Below are positions 7,747 to 14,728 of a stretch of DNA of 24,263 nt, piece after piece. The DNA comes from an uncultured Collinsella sp. (GTDB lineage Bacteria; Actinomycetota; Coriobacteriia; Coriobacteriales; Coriobacteriaceae). A program made the translations under genes and the position numbers. The stretch lies in NCBI GenBank assembly GCA_958436995.1, contig CAUBMI010000028.1, positions 1 to 24,263 of the forward strand, written 5' to 3'. The first letter of the stretch is position 1. Every line of letters begins with the position of its first letter. A model generated the notes under the pieces. The model ran no database searches. It saw only the letters and a list, made by a program, of their open reading frames with translations, and was not told the DNA's origin.

Positions 7747-9010
7747 TGAGTACCTCCAGCAGCACACGTTCAATCAGCCTCGTGTGCATGTGAACTCCCG
7801 TGTTGAGACCTACCGAGGAGCATGGAAGCAGGTCTACGATCTCATCTGAATCGACAAGATCGAGCGGACCAGGCTTTCCGCTCCTGAAACGATTGACCTC
7901 CCTGATAAGCCGGCTCTTATCCCTAAACAGCCCGATTAGCTCCTCCTCGTTATTCAGCACCAAACCGGACCCATGCTCAACGACAAAGTCGGCGACATTG
8001 CCTGCACATGCACTCGAAATCGTATAAGCGTTTGCGGAGTAAGATTCCATACAGGTGTAGCTATAGGTCTCTGGACAAGATGGCCACATGACAACGATGG
8101 CAATCTCGCACTCCCTGAGAGAGTCGGTCATGGCATTTGGGTGCTTCTCATCAAATTCGACAAACCGCTTGTTCATCCCTGGATACATATCGTTCGAGCT
8201 GTTGAAGACGAAGAACTCGTACTCTTGTTCATCGACCGCAGATACGAGGCGAAGCCAGGTCTCCCAGCCCTTTGTCTTCCTCGGCATCCCCAGAAAGGCA
8301 ACCCTGATGCGCTCCCCTGCGTTCAGAGGACGTCTGTTGCCCAGATACTCTCCAAGCAGCTTTTGGTGCGGTATTACATCAACAAGGCCCTCGTATTGGG
8401 GCCTGAATGAGAGAAACCGATTCTTCGTATAGGTCGAAGGTGCAACAAAACGGAGATTTTTGATGGAGTCAAACAGCCCTTGGATCTTCGACTCCACACG
8501 AAGGCTGTTACTGAAGTGGGGGCATTTCTCGCAGGGAGCGTCGCCGAGCCTTGAGCTGTCACAAAAGCCGCTCCTATTTTGGAGGTTATAGCTTGTACAA
8601 CACAGGTAATAGTCGTGGAGAAAGGCCCTGACCGGTGTTTTGCCTGTAACTTTTAGCAGTTCGGAGACTTTCTCAAGGCTCACGTACAGAAGGTGGTGGA
8701 TATGAAGCTCAAGAAGGCTGAAGCCGCTTTTTTGCCAGCTGCAAAGGGCCTCGCACACCTGGGCAATACTGAAAACACCAGCCTCCACCCCGTCGACCGT
8801 AACCCCGAATTCGCAAAATAGCATCTGGTCGTCCCTGAACAGGGTCTTCTTAACCGAGTGGAGATAGACGTAACTTATGCCGTGCGACGCCATGGCCTGC
8901 TGACTCGCCATAATAGCCTTTGGGGTGCCGGTCTTGTCCTTGAGATAGTCGCAAAAGGCAAGCGCTAGGACGTACCCACTATTGTGCGGTTTGGGGATGC
9001 TTTTACTCAT
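7733..9010 (-). CDS. GT-B fold glycosyltransferase, GT4-like, with a cysteine-rich insert
   Basis: A cytoplasmic glycosyltransferase expected to add one sugar to the lipid-linked repeat unit. In the 425-residue protein, ELHIHHLLYVS and FLHDYYLCCTSYN match the N-terminal half of GT4 enzymes. A cysteine cluster (CC, then C-x(n)-C-x2-C-P) follows, as in several polysaccharide GT4 enzymes. The C-terminal half has RIRVAFLGMPRKTKGWETWL and a CPETYSYTCMESYSAN region. There the usual E-x7-E pattern is recognisable but diverged. A TTG at 9025 would add five residues; I chose the ATG at 9010, just after the GT2 stop. The 3' end overlaps the polymerase start. Sugar donor and linkage cannot be read from sequence. 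Confidence 0.75.
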   Translation of the reverse strand: MSKSIPKPHNSGYVLALAFCDYLKDKTGTPKAIMASQQAMASHGISYVYLHSVKKTLFRDDQMLFCEFGVTVDGVEAGVFSIAQVCEALCSWQKSGFSLLELHIHHLLYVSLEKVSELLKVTGKTPVRAFLHDYYLCCTSYNLQNRSGFCDSSRLGDAPCEKCPHFSNSLRVESKIQGLFDSIKNLRFVAPSTYTKNRFLSFRPQYEGLVDVIPHQKLLGEYLGNRRPLNAGERIRVAFLGMPRKTKGWETWLRLVSAVDEQEYEFFVFNSSNDMYPGMNKRFVEFDEKHPNAMTDSLRECEIAIVVMWPSCPETYSYTCMESYSANAYTISSACAGNVADFVVEHGSGLVLNNEEELIGLFRDKSRLIREVNRFRSGKPGPLDLVDSDEIVDLLPCSSVGLNTGVHMHTRLIERVLLEVLNARS

Positions 9011-9011
9011 A

Positions 9012-9950
9012 TCATCGCTTCCCAAACAAGAGGAGAGATCTATTGAAAAGGCCCTCTTGTAGACTGCCGAAATTCAGCCTCGAAGAGAAAGAAACCCTGC
9101 ACCTAGCCATGAAAGAAGCGTCCATTTTCGATACCAACTCTCCAAGAGCACGCTCTGGAGGAAGAATGCAGTCGGAATAAGTTGAAAGAAGTCCAGTAAC
9201 TTGCTTTGCAAGAGTAATCTCTCGCGGATGACAAAAACTATTGATTTTCTCAATCACTTTAGATGGTAAATCAGTACTCACACCGACCACATTACGACCA
9301 TGCTGGCGATATCCCATATGAGGAGAAGCATCGAAAACAATCCGATAACCCAGCAGCACGCATAGATTAGCTATCAGCTTATCATGCATGATGACGGGAT
9401 GGGGCAGCTCATGCAAGCAAACAACTTCCCAAATACGCCTATCAAATACTTGCGTACATCCCATAGGTGACCCAATGCAAAGCTGGTTGAGAGGGTCGTT
9501 ATCTCGATAAGATATGCACCTTTGTTGCCCATAGGTTAACCGGCCCATCTCATTACCAGCTGAATCTACAAGTCTTGAATTGCAATGATAAAGAGCCAAA
9601 TTCTCCTGCTTCTTAAGCTGTTTAATCGCAGTTATCAGTTTATCGCTATCCCAAATATCATCTTGGTCGGAAAACGCATAGTAATCAGCTTCGGGAGCAT
9701 TCCGCAACAACGTCAAAAACCCTAAAGCAGGTCCTAGGTTTTCTCCTGTTAACAAAGTCAGACTGCCCTCATCTGCATAGCGCTGCAGAAGATCACGAGT
9801 ACCATCAGATGACCCGTCATCACGGACAAAAAGACGTACGTCAACTTCAGCCTGCGAGAGAATGCTGTCAATTTGTTCTGAAATAAATGGGATGCCGTTG
9901 TATGACGCCATTAATACGACGCACTTTGGCACCTTGGAATTACTCAACAT
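9012..9950 (-). CDS. GT2 family glycosyltransferase (rhamnosyltransferase-like)
   Basis: A GT-A fold transferase using a nucleotide sugar and a metal ion. The 312-residue protein starts MLSNSKVPKCVVLMASYNG, then has FVRDDGSSDGT at about 41-51 (nucleotide binding) and FSDQDDIWDSDKL with the DQDD metal site at 95-98. Later come GSPMGCTQVFDRRIWE and HDKLIANLC, which resemble enzymes annotated as rhamnosyltransferases. This would fit the rmlAB genes in the cluster. The frame is open to an ATG at 10022 inside the upstream gene. I prefer 9950, where AAGG stands about nine bases before the ATG and the protein begins as the family usually does. Base composition is notably AT-rich, unlike the genes further upstream in the operon. 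The acceptor is unknown. Confidence 0.85.
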   Translation of the reverse strand: MLSNSKVPKCVVLMASYNGIPFISEQIDSILSQAEVDVRLFVRDDGSSDGTRDLLQRYADEGSLTLLTGENLGPALGFLTLLRNAPEADYYAFSDQDDIWDSDKLITAIKQLKKQENLALYHCNSRLVDSAGNEMGRLTYGQQRCISYRDNDPLNQLCIGSPMGCTQVFDRRIWEVVCLHELPHPVIMHDKLIANLCVLLGYRIVFDASPHMGYRQHGRNVVGVSTDLPSKVIEKINSFCHPREITLAKQVTGLLSTYSDCILPPERALGELVSKMDASFMARCRVSFSSRLNFGSLQEGLFNRSLLLFGKR

Positions 9951-9996
9951 ATGGATTACCTTATCATTAATGCCTAAAGCAAACGCTCTCGATGTG

Positions 9997-11124
9997 TTAA
10001 CCCCTGAGCAAACCCAGTGCAAGCAGTATATCCTTGACCAAGTACTTGGCGCAGTCTTTTGGCCTCGCCCTGAGAACGAGTCGGTTAACCCGTACCCCGT
10101 TACGAAAGCCGTCCATAAAGGTATTTCTTTCTATAGGCTTCGTCGAAGGACGTTGAAGCTGTTCATTGTTGGCCACAGCTAGACCAGGATCAACCGGCAA
10201 AAGCTCAAGGTCCGTCATTTCTAACAGTTCTCGACCCTTGTCTGTCTGCACAAGTGCGAGGGATATCCCGTTCGCGACCTCATCAGAAAGCTCGCTACCC
10301 CATGAATCGCCAAGCGTAATATCGGAGACACGATCACCCTTGGCGTAGCGGCAGGAGTAGCAGCCTTCCGTATACGGTAAACCCGAGAGGAAAGCAATCG
10401 AGTAGCGATCGCGGACACCCGTCCTACCCACAGTTTCAGCTCCGCGATAGCGGAGCTGAAACTGGACTTTCTTTCGAAAGTCCAGTATCAGCTCATTAGA
10501 CAGGTTGTTACCTATCTCTTCCAAGAATCGGCTCAGGACCTTGGGGGACGGTGAACCATGACAGATAAGGTCGATGGTGTAAAGGGAATCGGCTAAACGG
10601 CTTCCAACGAAGTTACGCATCGCAGCAACCTGACAAGGAAGGCCGATAAAGAGAACCCTTTGACCACCTTGCAGGGCCTCCCTAACCTCGCGGTACGCAC
10701 CAAGCGGATTGCTTTTGACGTATTTGGAGCCTTGGGCCCTCCTCAAGTAATCCGCATCAGAAGTGAGGTGGAACCGGAACTCACCGCCCTCCTGTGCACA
10801 TGAACACACTAATCCATTTGACGCCACAAACGCCTCCGAGATGGCCGTAGCCAGACCCCCGGACGAAGATGACATTCTGAGCGATGTATCTTTCGCCCAC
10901 CCCTGTAGCCACTCGAGAGGACGCAACGAAGATGGGGATACCATCTGGGGACACGTTTTCTCGCACAGTCCACATCCCACGCACCTTGTAGGATCAATAC
11001 GGGCGTTATACGCCTCAATCGTATCCTCAATGGCAATCGCTCCATGTCGGCATGAATCGACGCAGGCCATACAGCCAGCGCACATATCCTTCTTGCATAC
11101 CGTCCTAGTGCCAACGTTTGACAA
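9997..11124 (-). CDS. FrhB-like iron-sulfur protein (coenzyme F420 hydrogenase/dehydrogenase beta-subunit family), copy 2
   Basis: This is the second member of the family in the cluster, only moderately similar to the one at 2564-3781. It has two 4Fe-4S motifs: C15-x2-C18-x2-C21-x3-C25 and C48-x2-C51-x2-C54-x3-C58-P. Then come SSSSGGLATAIS, FIGLPCQVAAMRNFVG, DLICHGSPSPKVLSRF, the LDFRKK segment, and GCYSCRYAKGDRVSDITLGD. The start is probably the TTG at 11124, seven bases after GAGGAG; a TTG at 11139 overlaps that binding site and is less likely. It follows the second pyruvyl transferase gene directly (stop at 11129), so that pair is a unit. The redox partner and substrate are not known. Codons for residues about 213-231 form two perfect hairpins (separate entry). 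Confidence 0.87.
   Translation of the reverse strand: MSNVGTRTVCKKDMCAGCMACVDSCRHGAIAIEDTIEAYNARIDPTRCVGCGLCEKTCPQMVSPSSLRPLEWLQGWAKDTSLRMSSSSGGLATAISEAFVASNGLVCSCAQEGGEFRFHLTSDADYLRRAQGSKYVKSNPLGAYREVREALQGGQRVLFIGLPCQVAAMRNFVGSRLADSLYTIDLICHGSPSPKVLSRFLEEIGNNLSNELILDFRKKVQFQLRYRGAETVGRTGVRDRYSIAFLSGLPYTEGCYSCRYAKGDRVSDITLGDSWGSELSDEVANGISLALVQTDKGRELLEMTDLELLPVDPGLAVANNEQLQRPSTKPIERNTFMDGFRNGVRVNRLVLRARPKDCAKYLVKDILLALGLLRG
10431..10486. repeat. Two arm-sharing perfect hairpins inside FrhB-like copy 2
   Basis: cagtttcagctccgc (10431-10445) pairs with gcggagctgaaactg (10450-10464), a 15-bp stem with loop gata. actggactttc (10461-10471) pairs with gaaagtccagt (10476-10486), an 11-bp stem with loop tttc. 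The bases actg at 10461-10464 belong to both stems. The hairpins fall in open frame at the LDFRKK segment, about the same place in the protein as the hairpins of copy 1. Confidence 0.9.
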
Positions 11125-11128
11125 TGCC

Positions 11129-12232
11129 CTACTCCTCAATCATGCTCTTGAGCTGCGCTAGGGACTTCTCCCTCTCCGCACCCATCACATCGTTGACCCG
11201 ACCAAAGTCAATCTGCTTGGATGCTAACTCGACATCATCTAGATTCTGAAGCACTCTGTCCGTGAGGTCCGTGAGTCGCAGAATACTCACGTTCCTGCTC
11301 GAGGTTCCGTTCTTGGGCAGCACTTCTACCAGCGGCGTATTGAGATTTATGGCAAAAGCCGTACCGTGGAACGAGTCCGTGACTAGGCATGCTGCGTTGT
11401 CGACATACGAGAGAAACTCAGCAAGCGTCGGCAGCCACTTGAACTTGCCCTCGCGTGAGGCCTGGTGCAGGCTTGCGGAGATCCGTATCAGGGGCAAGCC
11501 AAGCTTTTTGGCAACCTTCACGGCGTACTGCCCCACCGTCGGGTCGCTGTGAATCTGGTAGACGAGGATGTATTCGCCCTTCGGGGCAGGTGCCGCCATC
11601 CTTCTCCACGCCTCGCCATCAAGCAGCAGCGTGGGATCGACAACCTGTCCGGCCTCTATGCCCCACGAGGCAAGCTGCTCGCGCGCGGCATCCTCGCGTA
11701 CGAACACGGCCTCATATGCTCGAAGGTCCTCGAGAAACCTGGGGCGCACGCTATCCGGGATATTCTTCTTACCAAAGCTTGCCGCATATGAGATGCGCCT
11801 TACGCCCTCGGGAGCAAACTCAAGCGCGTATGACAGGTCGTATGCGCCCGAGCTGATGGGACCCCACACCTGATCGCTTCCAGTCATATAGACATCGGCC
11901 TTGGGCGGATTAGCCTTCAGCTCCTCCAGGGATGCATAGTGAGGGCTCATCTTAAGCAGCTGGGAACGCTCACGCGCAAACCGCTTGCCCGCCACCCTTG
12001 TCTCAGGCTCCATCAGAAGTCTGTAGACAGACTTCTTCAACGGGTTCCCGTTCCAGGACGGCTTTGTCGAAAGAAGCGTCCTCACCTGCCGGGATACGTC
12101 CTCACAAGCAGGTACATAGTCCATAATCTCGAACTCATGCCCCAAGCTCTCTACCGCTCGTTGTGTCGCATATGCCTGGAGCAGGGAGCCATAATTAGAG
12201 ATTGCGTGCCTGGTTATGCAGGATACTTTCAC
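11129..12232 (-). CDS. Polysaccharide pyruvyl transferase family protein, copy 2
   Basis: A second CsaB/WcaK-type protein, 367 residues. The opening VKVSCITRHAISNYGSLLQA has the conserved N-Y-G-S turn. GSDQVW stands at about 118-123 and LVTDSFHGTAFAINLNTPLV near the C-terminus carries the D-S-F-H-G motif. The start is a GTG at 12232 with GGAGG six bases upstream. An upstream in-frame TTG at 12259 would add nine residues before that binding site and is unlikely. The gene is followed after 4 bases by FrhB-like copy 2. That arrangement, with the other PPT and FrhB-like genes near 2.6-6.4 kb, suggests two functional sets. Pyruvylation is the known activity of characterised relatives; whether this one does it is inference. 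Confidence 0.87.
   Translation of the reverse strand: MKVSCITRHAISNYGSLLQAYATQRAVESLGHEFEIMDYVPACEDVSRQVRTLLSTKPSWNGNPLKKSVYRLLMEPETRVAGKRFARERSQLLKMSPHYASLEELKANPPKADVYMTGSDQVWGPISSGAYDLSYALEFAPEGVRRISYAASFGKKNIPDSVRPRFLEDLRAYEAVFVREDAAREQLASWGIEAGQVVDPTLLLDGEAWRRMAAPAPKGEYILVYQIHSDPTVGQYAVKVAKKLGLPLIRISASLHQASREGKFKWLPTLAEFLSYVDNAACLVTDSFHGTAFAINLNTPLVEVLPKNGTSSRNVSILRLTDLTDRVLQNLDDVELASKQIDFGRVNDVMGAEREKSLAQLKSMIEE
12015..12052. repeat. Two adjacent small perfect hairpins inside pyruvyl transferase copy 2
   Basis: agaagtctgt (12015-12024) pairs with acagacttct (12027-12036), 10 bp. aacggg (12039-12044) pairs with cccgtt (12047-12052), 6 bp. Both have two-base loops (or four-base with one pair opened). 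They lie two bases apart in open frame, in codons for NGNPLKKSVYRLL. Confidence 0.65.
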
Positions 12233-12304
12233 GTGTTTCCTCCGATTGATATCGAGCAACCGCTATTTCTGAATTTTTGCATTCGATTTTTCCACCCGGC
12301 TGCA

Positions 12305-13441
12305 CTACAGCGCCTCCTCAGTCTCGTACACGTGCGCGTCGGCTCGGCTTGCGTCGGAAAGGCCGTCGTTGATCGCGGCGTGCATGTCGCAGGTGGAAAG
12401 AGCGTCCAGCTCCTCCTTCGTCACCTTGCCCGACTCGTAGTCGCGCACGATGGGGAGCTCGTGCATGTCGAACTTCTTGCCGGGCTTGAGCTTGTGCGCC
12501 AGCACCCACGACGCGGGTTTCCAGATGTACTTGTGCATGGCAGGAGACACGGAGCCGATCATCCAGCAGTTGCGGTCGCAGTGGCGCACGCAACTGCGCA
12601 CTTTCTCGGCCTGGGCGCTCTCCCACAGCTCATCCCAAGACTCGTCGTTAAGGTTGCCCATAACGAGCTTCTCCTTGGTGCCGTTGCAGGGCATGACGTC
12701 GCCGTAGGGGTCGATGAAGAACGTGTCGAACGCCATATCGCACGGGAGCAGGCGCTTCTGCCCATAGATGTAGTTGATGAGGCCCATGTTGAAGTACGCG
12801 CGGAACCACTTCTTGGGCTCGTTGGACTTGAGGAGCTCGTTTACCAGGTCCTCGAAGTTCTGGGCCACCATGGGACGGTCCTTGATGATGTTCTTCGCCT
12901 CGACAAAGTAGAAGCTGTTGTGCAGGCTGGCGGTGGCGAACTCCATGCCGAGCTCGTCGGAAAGCTTGTACAGCGGCACCAAGTCCGCAGCGTTGCGATC
13001 CTGCACCGTCATGCCAAAGCCCACGTCCGGGTGCTTCATTTCCACGAGCTTCTTGAGCGTCTCGTAGCCGCGGTTGAAGCCGTTCTGGAGACCGCGGATC
13101 TCATCGTTGGTCTGCTGCAGACCCTCGATGGAGATGCGGATTCCCACCTGGGGGAATTCCTCGGCAAGGGCGATGATGCGGTCGGTGAAGAAGCCGTTGG
13201 TGGAGATGACGATGCGGTCGGACTTCTTGTACAGCTCGCGCACGATATCCGCAAGGTCGGTCCTGATGAAGGGCTCGCCACCGGTGATGTTGGTGAAGTA
13301 CATGCGCGGGAGCTTCTTGATCACGTCGAGGGAGAGCTCCTCCTCCGGACGGCTGGGAGCCTTGTAGCGGTTGCACATGGTGCAGCGCGCGTTGCAGCGG
13401 TACGTTACGATTACGGTTCCGTTGAGTTTCTTCTCGGCCAT
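12305..13441 (-). CDS. Radical SAM protein with SPASM-like C-terminal cysteine region
   Basis: The 378-residue protein has the radical SAM cluster motif CNARCTMC (C16, C20, C23) after a beta strand VIVTYR. GGEPF at 54-58 is the SAM-binding GGE motif. ISTNGFF and RISIEGLQQTNDEIRGL are typical of the barrel. The C-terminal part, FFIDPYGDVMPCNGTKEKLV followed by GNLNDESWDELW and CVRHCDRNCW, has the spacing of auxiliary cluster (SPASM/twitch) domains. Such proteins use SAM to form a radical. In polysaccharide clusters they may modify a sugar or a carried group, but the substrate here is not evident. The ATG at 13441 lies 3 bases after the GT4 stop, so it is part of the operon. Confidence 0.85.
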   Translation of the reverse strand: MAEKKLNGTVIVTYRCNARCTMCNRYKAPSRPEEELSLDVIKKLPRMYFTNITGGEPFIRTDLADIVRELYKKSDRIVISTNGFFTDRIIALAEEFPQVGIRISIEGLQQTNDEIRGLQNGFNRGYETLKKLVEMKHPDVGFGMTVQDRNAADLVPLYKLSDELGMEFATASLHNSFYFVEAKNIIKDRPMVAQNFEDLVNELLKSNEPKKWFRAYFNMGLINYIYGQKRLLPCDMAFDTFFIDPYGDVMPCNGTKEKLVMGNLNDESWDELWESAQAEKVRSCVRHCDRNCWMIGSVSPAMHKYIWKPASWVLAHKLKPGKKFDMHELPIVRDYESGKVTKEELDALSTCDMHAAINDGLSDASRADAHVYETEEAL

Positions 13442-13444
13442 GGG

Positions 13445-14728
13445 TTAGGCCACCACCTTCCGGTCAATTAGTTCTTGATACAGGGAGACGAGATTCCGGA
13501 TGTATTTCTCTTGATTACAGTTCTCTGCCACGAATGAACGGCAATGCGCGCTCATCGCGGCGTAAGCCGCAGGATCGGCGGCCACCGCCGCACCCCTACG
13601 GATTGCATCTGCGAGTCCTGCCTCATCGTGGGCTTCAGCCAGGAAGCCCGTTTCACCCTCACGTACCAGCTCGGGTATTCCGCCCATGTTCGTACCGATA
13701 ACGGGCTTGCCCGCGGCGAGTGCCTCGAGAACCGCATATGGCGCGTTCTCGAGCCACTCTGACGGCGCAGCCGCCAGAGTGGCTCGATTCACAAGTCCGC
13801 GCAGGGCGTCACCGGTTTTATATCCAACCAGCTCAATCCTCGAGCTTATTTCGTTTGGCATTGCGGAAACTTTGACCTTCACAGCATCACATTCAGGGCC
13901 ATCGCCTGCAATAACAAGACGCCAATCAGGGATCACCGGTGCCGCCTTCTCAAAAGCATGCACGAGCGTTAACACGCCTTTCTCGCGAGAAAGGCGTCCC
14001 AGATACAGCATGTAGGGATCTTCATTATTTTGGTTGGCAACTTCCCGTGACATCGAATCGGGATTCAGGAAATTCCGCATGAGGACAAGCTGACGCTCGG
14101 GAAGCCCCGCTTCAATAAACTTGTTCCGCATGAACTCACTCGGGCAGATGATGCGATCGAGACGTGAATAGGTTTTGTGCCGTTTAAGCCACTCCGCCTC
14201 AGCCACCGCTAACGCGCTTTTTGCGATCGAACCCTTTACGCACTTCTTCTTAAGGCAATTGCCAAAATGACCCCCGAGACACGAATCGCAAACGTTGCCC
14301 TCGGAATCAAGCATAAGATAGCTCGGGCAAGCAAGAATCAAGTCGTGCGAGGTATACACAACCGGCGTTGGATGCTGCTTTAGCCAAGGAGCGTCCAAGA
14401 TGGAAAACGTAATCTGCCTATGAGTGAGATTGAGATGGATTACATCGGGCTGGAATTCACGGCACAGCGCATCGAACTTCTCGCGCGCCTCTTTGGAATA
14501 CACAAGTGCCTGCGCGGCCTTCGCCTTATCGACAATAGAGCTCGGTCCGTTATAGTCGCGATTCGTTACAAAGTAACGCGACCACTCAGTCGGCTCATTA
14601 CGCTCATCCTCCATGCTGAAGAAGGCAACTTCATGCCCAAGAGCGCGAAGACCATCGGCAAGAGCAAAGTAGTACGTCTCGCTTCCACCCTTGCGCCAAT
14701 GAAACTTATTTACAAGAAGGATCTTCAT
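13445..14728 (-). CDS. GT4 family glycosyltransferase
   Basis: A GT-B fold retaining transferase of 427 residues. The N-terminus MKILLVNKFHWRKGGSETYY has the GGSE loop. DVIHLNLTHRQ and YTSHDLILACPSYLM follow, then a cysteine cluster (C-x2-C, later C-x4-C). The C-terminal half has YMLYLGRLSREKGVLTLVHA, LVIAGDGPE and APSEWLENAPYAVLEALAAG, which contains the E-x7-E donor-site pattern, then GGIPELVREGETGFL. Its ATG overlaps the stop of the upstream GT4 gene (ATGA). Two strong inverted repeats sit exactly over the GRLSREKG and AAPSEWLEN codons (separate entries). The family is firm. The sugar is unknown. Confidence 0.93.
   Translation of the reverse strand: MKILLVNKFHWRKGGSETYYFALADGLRALGHEVAFFSMEDERNEPTEWSRYFVTNRDYNGPSSIVDKAKAAQALVYSKEAREKFDALCREFQPDVIHLNLTHRQITFSILDAPWLKQHPTPVVYTSHDLILACPSYLMLDSEGNVCDSCLGGHFGNCLKKKCVKGSIAKSALAVAEAEWLKRHKTYSRLDRIICPSEFMRNKFIEAGLPERQLVLMRNFLNPDSMSREVANQNNEDPYMLYLGRLSREKGVLTLVHAFEKAAPVIPDWRLVIAGDGPECDAVKVKVSAMPNEISSRIELVGYKTGDALRGLVNRATLAAAPSEWLENAPYAVLEALAAGKPVIGTNMGGIPELVREGETGFLAEAHDEAGLADAIRRGAAVAADPAAYAAMSAHCRSFVAENCNQEKYIRNLVSLYQELIDRKVVA
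13749..13787. repeat. 13-bp hairpin inside the GT4 gene at the PSEWLEN codons
   Basis: tcgagccactctg (13749-13761) pairs perfectly with cagagtggctcga (13775-13787). The inner 13 nt contain a further 4-bp pairing (cggc/gccg). It lies in open frame over a conserved donor-site motif. Confidence 0.8.
13974..13997. repeat. 24-bp perfect palindrome inside the GT4 gene
   Basis: acgcctttctcg (13974-13985) is followed at once by its exact reverse complement (13986-13997), with no spacer. It encodes the conserved GRLSREKG segment of GT4 enzymes in open frame. Confidence 0.85.

Noticed and set aside
9300..9420. 12-bp palindrome atcatgcatgat in the GT2 gene near 9385
   Set aside because: It follows from the codons of the conserved I-M-H-D residues, is short, and needs no further explanation.
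11824..11847. Quasi-palindrome in pyruvyl transferase copy 2
   Set aside because: Eleven positions pair only with two mismatches in the coding sense; too weak to list beside the perfect stems.
11939..13471. Plus-strand open frame of 510 codons opposite the radical SAM gene
   Set aside because: Antisense shadow of a GC-rich gene with clear radical SAM motifs. No start signal, Val/His/Leu-rich composition.
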